The notes: generated by a model from the letters alone, not told the origin. Shown: positions 8,607 through 18,063, numbered from the stretch's first letter. The stretch: DNA of 64,000 bases from JANQPX01 sp965204405 (GCA_965204405.1 CBDBEN010000005.1:2852001-2916000); one strand, 5' to 3'. Numbers and translations are program-made.

Positions 8607-8868
8607 TCGAATCAGTTGCGTCGGTTTGTGCACGGCTCAGTATCGTCGGTCGCTGGCCTCTAGCGCTGATTCGACTTGGGCTGAGCCTGATTTTATTCTT
8701 GGCTTTTATCGTCTAGTTCTCGGCATTGGTGATGCCGAAGCTTATTTGAGCCGATCTCTGGATAAAGATAAACGGATTTTCTTTCGCATTGTGAACAACG
8801 CCGCCTTCAAACAACATCCGCGCCTAATCGCCAAGCTGAAAGCGAAAGATGCTGGCCTGGAAGACTAG
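8593..8868 (+). pseudogene. Unrecognised gene fragment beside the IS1380 relic
   Basis: From about 8680 the frame encodes AEPDFILGFYRLVLGIGDAE, then SLDKDKRIFFRIVNNAAF and KQHPRLIAKLKAKDAGLED with a TAG stop. This has the composition of a real protein end, but the upstream codons belong to the IS end, so it looks like a 3' fragment left by the insertion. I do not recognise the family. Confidence 0.3.
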
Positions 8869-9056
8869 TCGACTAACCAGCTATAGGGTGTGCATCGGCG
8901 AATATCGCTTTATCGTCCTCCCTGAGCATCAGGGATCCGGCAAGAAACGACTGAGAGCTACAACGTCGGGAAGATGGTGCCTGGAGAGGCCGCTTTCGGA
9001 CACATTGCACATACACGGTATTTAACGTCTTGGCCCCGAGCGGACGGAAAGGGGGG

Positions 9057-9640
9057 CGGCAGCTATTGTTGGTCAAGACGCGAATGGCCTTGTAGCGACC
9101 CACGCGCCGGTCGAGCTAGCCTCGGAGCCAGAACCATTCGGGACAATTCGGATCCACTTCGCTCGGGCCGACCCTCACGCCCGCGCGATCAAAGGTGGCC
9201 AGGAGCTTTTGCTCATCTTTCAAGGTCCTTAGGGCTACATCACCCCCTCGTGGTATCCTTCGAAACAAATGACCGGAAAAGTCGTCCCCATGTGGAACTG
9301 CGTTGCGATCCACGCCTATGGCAAGGCCACTGTATTTGAAGATGCGAACAAGCAAAAAGCACATTTGGCGGTTCTAACTGACCGTTTTGAGAGCGGTTAC
9401 AATCTGCCTTGGAAGATCAACGATGCACCCCAAAAGTTCATTGACGGGATGTGCCTTGCCATCATCCGATTTGAGATCACGATCGACCAAATCGGAGGCA
9501 AATGGAAGGCGTCACAGAATAAGGCGTCACAGAATAAGGCCTCCGACGATCGGATTGGAGTGGTCAATGGCCTGCGCACTCAAGGGGACAGGGCAATGGC
9601 TGATCTGGTCGAAGCTGCTCACGCTGAATCAGAGGGCTGA
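9057..9640 (+). pseudogene. PaiB-family FMN-binding regulator, broken
   Basis: One frame encodes AAIVGQDANGLVATHAPVEL, FGTIRIHFARADPHARAI, ELLLIFQGP, then a TAG (9230-9232), then GYITPSWYPSKQMTGKVVPM, WNCVAIHAYGKATVF, and ends with the GVVNGLRTQGD tail. This is the conserved order of PaiB-type FMN-binding negative regulators (related to protease-repressing PaiB of Bacillus). Family members have a sense codon, often Gln or Glu, at the TAG. The N-terminal ~40 residues are not recognisable. SQNKASQNKA is a small in-frame duplication near residue 85 of the C-terminal part. A nonfunctional relic is the simplest reading. Confidence 0.7.
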
Positions 9641-10007
9641 TCGCAGACTTCGAAGGACCGAATGTGGCACTAATTGCCCGGTATCGCCGGCCTCGGCTCG
9701 CGTCAGCAGTCTGGCAGATTGTGATGAAAAAGCCCGCGGCACCCGAAAATCACCTCTCGGTCTAGAATCAATTTCTAATTGAAGGGTTTTCTTAGAATTG
9801 CATTTCGTACATATGTTTCCTGGGGAATGTTGTTCTAACGGAATCCTGCCCCAAGTATTTGCTCTACCTTTTTCATCACAATCTGGCGAAGAGCGCCACT
9901 GGCGAGATCCTGCCCCAAAGCTCACTTCCGTAACGGGCCATTGCCAACAAGTGTCTTGAATTTTAGGGATGAGGCGAGTCCGAAGTCGAGATAATAAGGA
10001 GGTGCTG
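9641..10007. other. Gap without recognisable genes
   Basis: I see no coding signal on either strand. The last 20 bases hold a strong ribosome-binding site (AAGGAGG at 9996-10002) for the pentapeptide gene. An imperfect AT-rich inverted repeat (TCTAGAATCAATTTCTAATT) occurs near 9760. Confidence 0.5.
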
Positions 10008-10781
10008 TTGGACGTGCGAAGAGTCGAACAGGAAGAATGGCTCAGCCTGATCCAAAAGGGTCTGCCAATCGAACGGGTTGATCTGTCCAAAATCGATCTC
10101 GCCGTGTCGGATCTCGACGGTGTTCGGCTGGTACATTGCTTAGCGATGCAAGCACAGTATACGAGCGCCAAAATAGCCGGAAGCCATTGGCTTGGATGCC
10201 AGTTGCTGGCGTCGAATTTTGCTAGCGGGCAATTGCAAAGGGCCGTGTTCGAAGAGTGCCGTTTTCTTGACTCGGAGACTTCCGACGGTAGCAGCTTTCG
10301 ATTTTGCAATATGGTCGATGCTTGCTTCAGAAACTGCGATCTCTCTTTGGCCGCATTCTACAGCTGTGATCTCTACAACATTGTGTTTGAGAATTGCCGC
10401 ATGCGGGGGGCAAGCGTCGAGAAGTCGGACTTCTCCAAGTCGTTTGGAAGAAAGATCGTTCGTACAAATGCGTATTTCAAAGATTGCGATCTCGAATATG
10501 CGGCACTCTCGAACGCTAATTTATCGAACTGTGACTTCAGCGGAAGTGATCTCACGCGCGCTGACCTGACCCGCGCCAATCTCTCCAACACCGAAATGGC
10601 GGGCTGCGATCTCACAGATGCCGAACTGGAAGACGCCGATTTAACCGGCACAAACTTGCGTGGGGGCAAATTGGACGGTCTCAAGCTATTTGAGTTGCAA
10701 GGTTATGCTGGGCTGACGATCTCAGCCGACCAACAGCATAAGGTCTTAAGGGAGCTAGGCATCGAAGTGTCACCCGACTGA
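10008..10781 (+). CDS. Pentapeptide-repeat protein (cytoplasmic)
   Basis: About 257 residues from TTG at 10008, chosen because AAGGAGG ends 5 bases before it; an upstream ATG at 9969 has no such site. From residue ~25 the protein is built of A(D/N)LxX-type pentapeptides, clearest in SNANLSNCDFSGSDLTRADL and TRANLSNTEMAGCDLTDAEL. Such repeats fold into a right-handed quadrilateral beta-helix. The N-terminal third has degenerate units and there is no signal peptide. Some family members mimic DNA and protect gyrase (Qnr-like), but nothing here proves that role. A helical tail (SADQQHKVLRELGIEVSPD) follows. It lies in a mobile-element-rich stretch. Confidence 0.75.
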   Translation: MDVRRVEQEEWLSLIQKGLPIERVDLSKIDLAVSDLDGVRLVHCLAMQAQYTSAKIAGSHWLGCQLLASNFASGQLQRAVFEECRFLDSETSDGSSFRFCNMVDACFRNCDLSLAAFYSCDLYNIVFENCRMRGASVEKSDFSKSFGRKIVRTNAYFKDCDLEYAALSNANLSNCDFSGSDLTRADLTRANLSNTEMAGCDLTDAELEDADLTGTNLRGGKLDGLKLFELQGYAGLTISADQQHKVLRELGIEVSPD

Positions 10782-11539
10782 CCTCGACGAGCGAGCCGTA
10801 TCTAGTGGCCGGTCCTGGCACTGAAGAGAATCAAGCGTTCCGGCAAAAACACGCCAGAAAGCAGCCTCGACAAGCGATTTTCAGTTGGCGTGGCCGCTTT
10901 GCGGCGCAATCTCCGCGCTACGAGGCAGGGTGCTTGTTTCCGTCGATGACCCGGAGGGGACTCTGACCATGCATCGCGATCCGAGCCTAGAATTTCAAAT
11001 TATCCTACTCATATGGCAGACCGTTGGGTGAAAGGACCTGATGTCATTTCAGGCCTTCATCGGATACCTATGTCCGTTCCAATCTCAGGTCCCCTTGTCA
11101 TCCAAAATTTGCGACGGAATCAAATTCAATGGAAAAGCACCCGGCAACAACTATGGACGAAGAAGGAATCAAAATTGACCTGCCCCCTTCAGACCGATCC
11201 AACCGCTCTCATAGCAGCTGGATCGGTCTGAAGGGGGCAGGTCATGGTCGATCGCGGACGTTGATGCGGAAGGGTGGCGCCATCCTGGCAAGACAACGTT
11301 AGTGCAAGCGGGGCCAGGCAAAGTCTTCGTCGTAGCACCACTTGGCGCGACCCGATATCGTGTCGTCGCCAGCGCGGATCGCGTACAGGACAAGCTGCGC
11401 TTGCCAATGAATGTAACGAAAACCCGCCGCGAAGGATTTCTTCAAGATCTCCATTCGACAAGCGGAGACATACTCGAAGGGGCGGATTCATCTTGCTGGT
11501 GATGCTGCTCATTGCCATTCGCCCGTTGGAGGTCGAGGC
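10782..11539. other. Long gap: relic DNA with a perfect inverted repeat
   Basis: No gene is recognisable in about 760 bp. Short open frames on both strands have no family resemblance and are split by the 25-bp inverted repeat at 11178-11244. Base composition is mixed, and the stretch looks like debris from earlier insertions. Confidence 0.5.
11178..11244. repeat. Perfect 25-bp inverted repeat with 17-nt spacer
   Basis: The left arm (11178-11202) starts GACCTGCCCCCTTCAGACCG; the right arm (11220-11244) is its exact reverse complement. No T-run follows, so it is not a simple intrinsic terminator. TGACCTGCCCC-type sequence resembles the terminal repeats of some IS3-family elements, so two abutting IS ends after loss of the interior is one reading. 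A strong cruciform or RNA hairpin is possible. Confidence 0.8.
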
Positions 11540-11707
11540 ATGAATTTGGGTATTGCTGATGCGGCCGAATTGGCTGAACGGATTATTGAGGGTTCTTCAC
11601 CCGTCCGTCATCGTGAAGGCGCAGCGGCAATCAAGATAACAGAGCGTATCGCAAAGTGGCAGCAGGCATGGTCTGGCGAAGGCGGATCACCTTCCGTGCG
11701 CTTCTAG
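11540..11707 (+). CDS. Small hypothetical protein, 55 aa
   Basis: ATG at 11540 follows GGAGGTCGAGGC, a good ribosome site. The product begins MNLGIADAAELAERIIEGSS and is amphipathic and helical (AAAIKITERIAKWQQAW). No family is recognised. It lies alone in a relic region, so expression is uncertain; it could be the N-terminal fragment of a longer lost gene. Confidence 0.35.
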   Translation: MNLGIADAAELAERIIEGSSPVRHREGAAAIKITERIAKWQQAWSGEGGSPSVRF

Positions 11708-11801
11708 CTTCAGCGAATTCCATCGAACCTATCAAGCGGCGATTGGGGCGCTTTCTCGTGAAGTTTTAGGCTGGCTGTGGCGTGGCCGTTGGGACGGCTG
11801 C

Positions 11802-12167
11802 CTAAGCAGGTTCAAACAACTCGACAGGATTACCAGCCGGATCTTCGCAAAGGATCTGACGACCGCCTGGCCCCTGGATGATGTCATTGCGGAACGCAAC
11901 GCCTGCATTGCGAAGCTTCGCCACCTGATCTTCTATGTCGGTTACGGTAACGACAATACGACTCCAACCACCGGGCTCCGGTGTCGAGCCATCGGGCATC
12001 GGCTTTGACGCCGATGCCTGAGGTCCGGCCACCCAAAGCTGAAGGTCACCTTTGGTAAGGATAGCCATGGCTGGGCCAAATTGTTGATCAAGTTCAAAGT
12101 CGAGATGGGACGTGTAGAAGGCGATCGCCTGGCTGACATCGTCGACGATATATCGAACTTGGGCCAT
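11802..12167 (-). CDS. VOC-family (glyoxalase/bleomycin-resistance fold) protein
   Basis: A 121-residue single-domain protein with two beta-alpha-beta-beta-beta units: VRYIVDDVSQAIAFYTSHLD at the start and GWSRIVVTVTDIEDQVAKLR near residue 66, ending ILCEDPAGNPVELFEP. The final Glu in the GNPVELFEP motif is the usual metal ligand of the fold. The substrate cannot be told from sequence; such small stand-alone proteins include lyases, thiol transferases and antibiotic-binding proteins. It has no operon partner. Confidence 0.85.
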   Translation of the reverse strand: MAQVRYIVDDVSQAIAFYTSHLDFELDQQFGPAMAILTKGDLQLWVAGPQASASKPMPDGSTPEPGGWSRIVVTVTDIEDQVAKLRNAGVAFRNDIIQGPGGRQILCEDPAGNPVELFEPA

Positions 12168-12585
12168 GTCTGGAACCTTTCCTGTTCAATGGGTTTCGTC
12201 TTTCAGAAAGACAAACAGACCGAGGCCATTGAAACATCCCCGGCCACAAACATTTCCGGATACAAGGTGTCAGCTAGTGGTACCAGGTTGCCCTGCCGAT
12301 GCCATCGCGGCCGAGAGAGCCATTTCATCCAAAGCTATTGGGAAAGGCAGCAACGAGCACGAAGGCCTTGCCCGGAATGACTGCTAACCGGCGCATTAAC
12401 CTCACACGGGGGCAGCACTGCCGTTCTACAAGTTGCCCGAATTAGGAGCTACCAAGATCGATGCAACGACAGGGCATTTGCCATCGCATGTCCCCCCTCT
12501 TTCCAGGCCACCTCTTTCTTAAGTGGCAGTATGACGCCATCTTCTTTGGATAAGATCGTCCAGGGGGCAATCAGGGGTCGATGCT
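12168..12585. other. Gap upstream of ppk2
   Basis: No gene is recognisable in about 420 bp. It presumably holds the promoter of the polyphosphate kinase gene and of the divergent VOC gene, but no confident -35/-10 pair stands out. Confidence 0.4.
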
Positions 12586-13515
12586 ATGAACTCAGACAAA
12601 AAAGGCCGAACCAAGGCGAACGGATCAAAAAACAAGTCCAAGAAAGGGGTTTTCACCGAGACCCAAGCAGATCGGTCTAAATTCGCTGAAGGCGGTCAGT
12701 CATCGAACCGGCCAGAGGTAAGACCTGCCAAACCCAAAAAGATCAGCAATGAAGCCTACGAGAGAAAGCTTGCGGACCTGCAGATCGAACTGGTGAAACT
12801 GCAGGCGTGGGTCAAAGCTCGTGGTTTGAAGGTTGTAGTGGTCTTCGAGGGCCGTGATGCCGCGGGCAAAGGTGGCGTGATCAAGCGGATCACCGAAAGC
12901 TTGAGCCCTCGGATTTGCCGCGTGGTTGCTTTAGCGGCGCCGACCGAGCGCGAGCGAACCCAATGGTATTTCCAACGCTATGTTCCCCACCTGCCTGCGG
13001 CCGGTGAAATGGCACTGTTCGACCGAAGCTGGTACAATCGCGCCGGCGTGGAACGTGTCATGGGCTTTTGCACCGAGGACGAATATCGCGAGTTTTTGAG
13101 AAGCTGCCCCGAATTCGAGCGCATGTTGATCCGGTCCGGGATCATCCTGATCAAATACTGGTTCTCGGTGAGCGACGACGAGCAGGAACGGCGATTTCAA
13201 CAGCGCCTAACGGATCCGACACGGCGTTGGAAGTTGAGCCCCATGGATCTGGAGTCGCGCTCGAAGTGGTTCATGTATTCCAAGGCCAAGGACGAGATGT
13301 TCTTATACACGGACATCAAGCAGGCACCTTGGTACGTGGTCAATGCTGATGTTAAAAAGCGAGCCCGATTGAACTGCATCAGCCACCTGCTCAGCATGAT
13401 TCCTTATGAGGACCTGACACCAAAATCGATCAGACTGCCGCCCCGTCAAGAGGATGTCGGTTATGTCCGTCCACCGATGGAGGATCAGACCTTCGTGCCG
13501 GAAGTCGACACCTGA
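12586..13515 (+). CDS. ppk2: Polyphosphate kinase 2
   Basis: The 309-residue protein transfers phosphate between polyphosphate and nucleoside diphosphates (or AMP) in the cytoplasm. A basic, lysine-rich tail of about 50 residues precedes the P-loop domain. Walker A is GRDAAGKGG (residues 89-97) and the lid/Walker B segment FDRSWYNRAGVERVMGFC starts at 145, both diagnostic of PPK2. Further family blocks are QWYFQRYVPHLPAAGEMALF and SPMDLESRSKWFMYSKAKDE. Length fits the one-domain class I type, which favours GTP/ATP synthesis from polyphosphate or polyphosphate-driven NDP phosphorylation. The gene is monocistronic. Confidence 0.95.
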   Translation: MNSDKKGRTKANGSKNKSKKGVFTETQADRSKFAEGGQSSNRPEVRPAKPKKISNEAYERKLADLQIELVKLQAWVKARGLKVVVVFEGRDAAGKGGVIKRITESLSPRICRVVALAAPTERERTQWYFQRYVPHLPAAGEMALFDRSWYNRAGVERVMGFCTEDEYREFLRSCPEFERMLIRSGIILIKYWFSVSDDEQERRFQQRLTDPTRRWKLSPMDLESRSKWFMYSKAKDEMFLYTDIKQAPWYVVNADVKKRARLNCISHLLSMIPYEDLTPKSIRLPPRQEDVGYVRPPMEDQTFVPEVDT

Positions 13516-13712
13516 GAAAGCCTCGGCCCCTATAGCGGCTCGGAAGAACGCTACAGTGCACACCACCTCTTGTTTGGTTGCCCTGGGGAGTATTTCTTCA
13601 AAATACACAGCATCGTAGCCACTCCTCTCCAAAGTTCGACAAGATACTGATCATCTCCGTCCAGGCCATCGTCAGAAATCGAATCAAGTTAAGCCTTGAT
13701 GCAGATGTTTGG

Positions 13713-15143
13713 TCAGTGTTGGTCGTTGCCCCAATTCTTCGATATGGCGATAGCCTCTTTGAATTTTTCGAGGAGGTTTGCATCCCTGGCGTTGGGCGAG
13801 CAGGTGCTGAATTCCGGTGCGGTGTCGAAATTGATGTCGATGGCACTGCTTGCAAGCTGGATGGTGCCAAGCCCGGTCAACTCGGGCATGACGGCGGCGC
13901 GTATTTCACGGTTAGTGACATCGGCAAGAAATTGGACGAAATAGGGGTTCTTGCTCATGCCGCCGTCGATAGGCAGGGCTTGGTTCATCGGGACGCAAGC
14001 ATTCATCGCTTCGACGACTTCAGCCGAGCGGAAAGCGACGCCTTCGAGGATGGACTGCATCAGTTGCCGCGGTTCGTGATCCAGAGAGAGGCCCAGCCAA
14101 ACACCGCGCGCACGCGGCTCCCAATGTGGGCTGCCAAGCCCAGATAGGGCCGGCACGAAGGCGAGCCCCGAATAGATGGCTGGCGGTGTATCGAAATCGT
14201 TGATCTCCGAATGGTCACCATAGAGCCCAAGCGACTGCGCCCAGTTGATCGCGGCACTTGCCGTGAATACACCGCCGTCCACTGCGTAGACCGGTGCTTT
14301 CCCCGAAAGCTGCCAGGCTACCGTCGGCAACAGGCCGAGCTCGGGCTTATGGATGATATCGTCGCCGGTCACCATGAGCGCGAAGGCGCCGGTGCCGAAT
14401 GTGATCTTGGCATCGCCTTTTTGCCGACAGCCGAAACCGTAAAGCGCTGCCTGCTGGTCGACCACGCTTGCGGTGATGGGTTTGAGCCCGCCATCGGTAT
14501 CCATTCCGCCAAAGTCGCCGGTCGTCGCGACGATCTCCGGCAGGCAGTCGATCGGGAGACCGAAAAGGTCGCAAAGCGTTTCGTCCCACGCCAGCTCTTC
14601 GAGGTTCATGAGCGATGTCCGGCTGGCTGTGGTGACGTCGGTGACGAATCGTCCGGTCAGGCGGTCGAGGAAGAAGGCGTCCGTCGTCCCGAGACGCAGC
14701 CTTCCACGGGAAAGCGCTGCGCGCGCATCAGGCAGGTGGCTTATGATCCAAGCGAGCTTGCTTGCGGAGAAATAGGGATCGAGCGGCAGGCCGGCGCGCT
14801 TTAGCGTCTCTGCTTCGAAACCGTCAGCGCGTAGCTTCTCCAGCGCGTCGGTCGTGCGGTTGTCCTGCCAAACGATGACCGGTGAGAGAGCCTCTTTCGT
14901 CTCGGCATCCCAGGCGAGACAGCTCTCGCCTTGATTGTCGATTCCGATCGCATCAACCTTGCCCGCGGCATCAGCACAGGCTCGGATATTCGCGATCAGC
15001 TCTTCGGGGTCATGTTCCACCCACCCACTTTGCGGATAAGCTTGCCGATGCTCGACAGCTTTGGCCACGCTGAGCCTGCCGTCGGTGTCAATGACGAGGA
15101 CGCGGGTGCTGGTGGTGCCCTGATCAATGCCGGCAATGCGCAT
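13713..15143 (-). CDS. FGGY-family sugar/polyol kinase, glycerol kinase-like
   Basis: The 476-residue kinase has the two-domain FGGY fold: N-terminal phosphate loop GIDQGTTSTRVLVIDTDG (residues 4-21), catalytic region AIGIDNQGESCLAWDAETKE, and the C-terminal adenosine loop FGTGAFALMVTGDD followed by DGGMSKNPYFVQFLADVTNR. It resembles glycerol kinase but is slightly shorter than the usual ~495-500 residues. Last gene of a three-gene leftward operon, one base after the flavoprotein gene. With a GlpA-like dehydrogenase as partner it should phosphorylate glycerol or a related polyol, giving the substrate of that dehydrogenase. The exact polyol is inferred. Confidence 0.85.
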   Translation of the reverse strand: MRIAGIDQGTTSTRVLVIDTDGRLSVAKAVEHRQAYPQSGWVEHDPEELIANIRACADAAGKVDAIGIDNQGESCLAWDAETKEALSPVIVWQDNRTTDALEKLRADGFEAETLKRAGLPLDPYFSASKLAWIISHLPDARAALSRGRLRLGTTDAFFLDRLTGRFVTDVTTASRTSLMNLEELAWDETLCDLFGLPIDCLPEIVATTGDFGGMDTDGGLKPITASVVDQQAALYGFGCRQKGDAKITFGTGAFALMVTGDDIIHKPELGLLPTVAWQLSGKAPVYAVDGGVFTASAAINWAQSLGLYGDHSEINDFDTPPAIYSGLAFVPALSGLGSPHWEPRARGVWLGLSLDHEPRQLMQSILEGVAFRSAEVVEAMNACVPMNQALPIDGGMSKNPYFVQFLADVTNREIRAAVMPELTGLGTIQLASSAIDINFDTAPEFSTCSPNARDANLLEKFKEAIAISKNWGNDQH

Positions 15144-15144
15144 G

Positions 15145-16401
15145 CTACATCTCGCTCTCTATCGATAAGTCGACATCCGTGATGGGCTGATCGTGCAAAA
15201 GCCGCTCTAAAGGCACAAGGACACGGCGTACCGGCCGGGCGTTGACTCGGCCAAGGGCTGCCTGGCCTTCGCCGAAGCGAGCGGTCAGCATACCTCTAGC
15301 AGGTACCTCCAGGCCAAGCTGCAGGTTTTCCATGCCGCCTGGCCTTCCCGAAAAGGTCAGCCTTTGAGGGAGGGCGAAGCGAATGGCGGGGTCGGCTGAC
15401 CGTATTCGGACCGACGATCGGTCCCGAGCATCGGGGTCCGCGAGATCCTCTGCGATCCGTTTCGCTGTTGCCACACCTTCTCGCCAGCACCAGCCGGCCG
15501 TTTCCGCCGGACGCAGAAGATTGCCGGCACTGTAGTAAGCCGGGTCCGAACACTGGCCATATTGGTCTATGATCGGTCCCCCGGTCCCCGGATCGACCTC
15601 CAAATGGCTCATCCTGAGGAGCGCTGCCTCCGGCCTGAACCGGCCGGAAATAACGACGCCATCGGCTTCGATCCGCACCGTCTTATTGGTGTGATCCGTA
15701 AATTCGACGGCCTCGACGCGATCGCCGCCGATGATCCTGGGTGACCGGGCGCCGGTCACGAGGTCGACGCCGCAAGATGTGAGATAGGGCCGAAAGATGC
15801 GGCGAGCGATCATCCGCTCTTCCTCCTCAACCATTGCTACGGGCCGAATGCCGAGATGACGGCAGGTGCCGATCGCGGAGAGAGAGACGAGTTCGGAGCC
15901 GAGGATGATAGGGCGTGAGAACGGTCGCTGCCCCTTCAAGTAGACCAGGGATTGAAGGGCGCCGGTGGTAAGGACGCCATTCGGCCGCTCGCCACCGATG
16001 AAACGCTGCGCGCGACTGGCTTCGCGCACGCCGGTAGAGAGAACCACACGCTTGGCCTCGATCTCCGCCAGGCCTTCCGGGGTCGTAAGCTCGAGCCTGC
16101 CGCCGGGCAGGAGCTTCGTGACCGTGGTCGCCGTATAGAGAGAGGCGCCCAGACTGCGTGCTTGATCGACATTCCTCCTGGCATAGGCCGGTCCTTTGAG
16201 CAGGCGACCATACTCCCGTAGACCGAAGGGAAAATGCCCGCAATGCCGCGGTACGCCGCCAGCTTCGGCTTCGCGTTCAAGCACGACAACTTGCTCGACG
16301 CCGAGGCGCCGAAGCCCGGCGGCCAGCGCCAGGCCAGCCGGACCGCCGCCGACGATGGCAACGGTGCAGCGCCCAGGCGGCATACTCCCAGGCTTCGTCA
16401 A
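15145..16401 (-). CDS. FAD/NAD(P)-dependent oxidoreductase, partner of the GlpA-like enzyme
   Basis: The 418-residue flavoprotein starts with a Rossmann FAD site (VAIVGGGPAGLALAAGLRRL, residues 13-32), has CGHFPFGLREYG after EAGGVPRHCG, and the second motif LTTGALQSLVYLKGQRPFSR. It matches the NADH-oxidase-like flavoproteins encoded beside BFD-containing glycerol-3-phosphate dehydrogenases, where it probably passes electrons from the dehydrogenase to an acceptor. Its ATG overlaps the stop of the upstream gene by four bases, so the two are translationally coupled. The precise electron acceptor is not evident. Confidence 0.8.
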   Translation of the reverse strand: MTKPGSMPPGRCTVAIVGGGPAGLALAAGLRRLGVEQVVVLEREAEAGGVPRHCGHFPFGLREYGRLLKGPAYARRNVDQARSLGASLYTATTVTKLLPGGRLELTTPEGLAEIEAKRVVLSTGVREASRAQRFIGGERPNGVLTTGALQSLVYLKGQRPFSRPIILGSELVSLSAIGTCRHLGIRPVAMVEEEERMIARRIFRPYLTSCGVDLVTGARSPRIIGGDRVEAVEFTDHTNKTVRIEADGVVISGRFRPEAALLRMSHLEVDPGTGGPIIDQYGQCSDPAYYSAGNLLRPAETAGWCWREGVATAKRIAEDLADPDARDRSSVRIRSADPAIRFALPQRLTFSGRPGGMENLQLGLEVPARGMLTARFGEGQAALGRVNARPVRRVLVPLERLLHDQPITDVDLSIESEM

Positions 16402-17777
16402 GCCTTGGGTCCAATCAATGTTTCCAGGCGGCCCGCGGTCAGATCCGCGACTTCAGCCGTGCAGTAAAACCCCTGGCAACGGCCCATGCACACCCGCGTC
16501 CTGCGTTTCAGGCCCTGCAGTGTCCGCGGCGGCATCGGCCCCGCCAGAACCTTCTCAATCTCCCGTCTGGTCACCAGCTCGCAATGGCAAACAATACCGC
16601 CATTGCCCGGCTCTTCCCAGTCGCGCCGGTGATAGTTGGAGAGCCGGTCCGGGGCGGGTATTGCAGGGGATTCGATGGGTGCGCCTTGCCAAGCACCGGC
16701 ACCTATGAGCCCGGCGACATGCCGCGCGATACCCAGTGCTGCGCTGAGCCCGGTCGAACGGATTCCGCCAACGGTGACATAGTTCGATTGTGGGCGATGC
16801 CGGATTTGATAGTCGCGAAACTCGGTGGCGGGGCGTAAACCCGCATAGGCGGTCGTCACTTCGCAATGTTCCAGTGCTGGCACCAAGCTGATCGCCTTGG
16901 ACTTTAACGCCCAGATGGCATCGCGCTCCGTCGAGGCATCCACCCGGCTTTCCTGATCTTCCGCGGTTGGTCCGACGAGAAGATTGCCGAAAATGGTGCG
17001 GCAGAGGACGACACCCTTGGTCACCTCTGTCGGAACCGGAAGGAGGATGGACGAGACATAGGTCGATGCCGCCTTGTCGAAAATGAGAAACTGCCCCTTG
17101 CGCGGCGTCACGGTGAAGGTCTTTGTCCCGAGCAAGCGCTCGTCCACGATGTCCCCGTAGAGGCCGGCACTGTTGATGACATGCTGCGCCTGTAGCGTCT
17201 CTCTGTTGGTCTCAAGTCCCCAGGCGCCGTTTGTGAACGCGCCGCCAAGGACCTCCGTTGCACGCAGGAGCGTCGCGCCATTGGCCAAGGCTTGCAGCAA
17301 ACAGGCATGAGCTGTCGTCCACGGATCTATCAGATATTCACCGGGAACTTCGAAACCGCCGACGCACCCGTCATTCAGGTGCTGTTCGCGATCGCGAATG
17401 TCTTTTGGCATGAGCATGGCAATGTCGTTGACACCATTTTTCCTCGCTTTTTGGATCAACGATGGCAGCTTTGTCAGCTGCTCCTCACCCCAAGCCAGGA
17501 CCAAGGCGCCACATTTGAGGATGGGCAGGCCAAGATCTCCGGCAATGTCCAGATATTCGGCATAGCCGCTCGCAATGCAGGCTTGCTCGAGCGAACCTGG
17601 GGGTGCGTCGAAGCCGGTGTGAAGGATGGCGCTGTTGCCCTTGGAGGCGCCATCCAGGACGTCCGGCGCCTTTTCGACGATCAGAACGTTGGCGCCGTCC
17701 AGTGTAAATCGGCGTGCCAGAGCGCAGCCGACGACGCCGGCTCCGATGATAGCGACGTCGAATTGTTCAGATGACAC
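16398..17777 (-). CDS. GlpA-like FAD dehydrogenase with BFD [2Fe-2S] domain
   Basis: Starting at GTG 17777, which has GGGGAGGGG six bases ahead, the product is 459 residues. An upstream ATG at 17855 lacks a site. The FAD motif VAIIGAGVVGCALARRFTLD opens the glycerol-3-phosphate dehydrogenase/DAO domain (to ~360). The C-terminal BFD-like iron-sulfur domain shows CHCE (IVCHCELVTRREIEKVL) and CMGRCQGFYC, the four-cysteine pattern of anaerobic GlpA. It should oxidise a polyol phosphate (sn-glycerol 3-phosphate most likely) and hand electrons to the next flavoprotein. First gene of the operon; divergent from a DeoR regulator. Confidence 0.87.
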   Translation of the reverse strand: MSSEQFDVAIIGAGVVGCALARRFTLDGANVLIVEKAPDVLDGASKGNSAILHTGFDAPPGSLEQACIASGYAEYLDIAGDLGLPILKCGALVLAWGEEQLTKLPSLIQKARKNGVNDIAMLMPKDIRDREQHLNDGCVGGFEVPGEYLIDPWTTAHACLLQALANGATLLRATEVLGGAFTNGAWGLETNRETLQAQHVINSAGLYGDIVDERLLGTKTFTVTPRKGQFLIFDKAASTYVSSILLPVPTEVTKGVVLCRTIFGNLLVGPTAEDQESRVDASTERDAIWALKSKAISLVPALEHCEVTTAYAGLRPATEFRDYQIRHRPQSNYVTVGGIRSTGLSAALGIARHVAGLIGAGAWQGAPIESPAIPAPDRLSNYHRRDWEEPGNGGIVCHCELVTRREIEKVLAGPMPPRTLQGLKRRTRVCMGRCQGFYCTAEVADLTAGRLETLIGPKA

Positions 17778-17827
17778 GCACCCCTCCCCGACTGTCCTCA
17801 ACGAAACAGAGGCTATCGACGCCTGAA

Positions 17828-17846
17828 CTACCAACGACATTGGTAG
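17828..17846. promoter_or_regulatory. Palindrome between divergent operons (candidate DeoR operator)
   Basis: CTACCAA-CGACA-TTGGTAG is a perfect 7-bp inverted repeat 51 bp ahead of the GlpA-like start. It lies in the AT-rich intergenic stretch between the kinase operon and the DeoR/TRAP genes. Control by the DeoR protein is inferred from position only. Confidence 0.4.
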
Positions 17847-18063
17847 CCAAGCCAACAGCTGCGTTACAAGGGAAATCTAAGCCGTTAGACCAAATGGTCA
17901 TGCATCACCACAACGATGGCATCATTTAATATGCTGAATTATATATCATTTTTGCCATCGATGGCTAAGTGGGCAAGAAATCATTTGGATGCTGATTGGG
18001 AATCATCTAGAATTCTGCAAACAGCGTCAGGGAAATTGCGACTTGCCGAGCCGAAAAGCCAAC

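Noticed and set aside
9629..10309. 226-codon minus-strand frame overlapping the paiB relic and pentapeptide gene
   Set aside because: Opposes two recognisable coding stretches, with serine/arginine-rich artefact composition.
13303..13632. Minus-strand frame between ppk2 and the kinase operon
   Set aside because: Mostly opposite ppk2 and without any ribosome site or family likeness.
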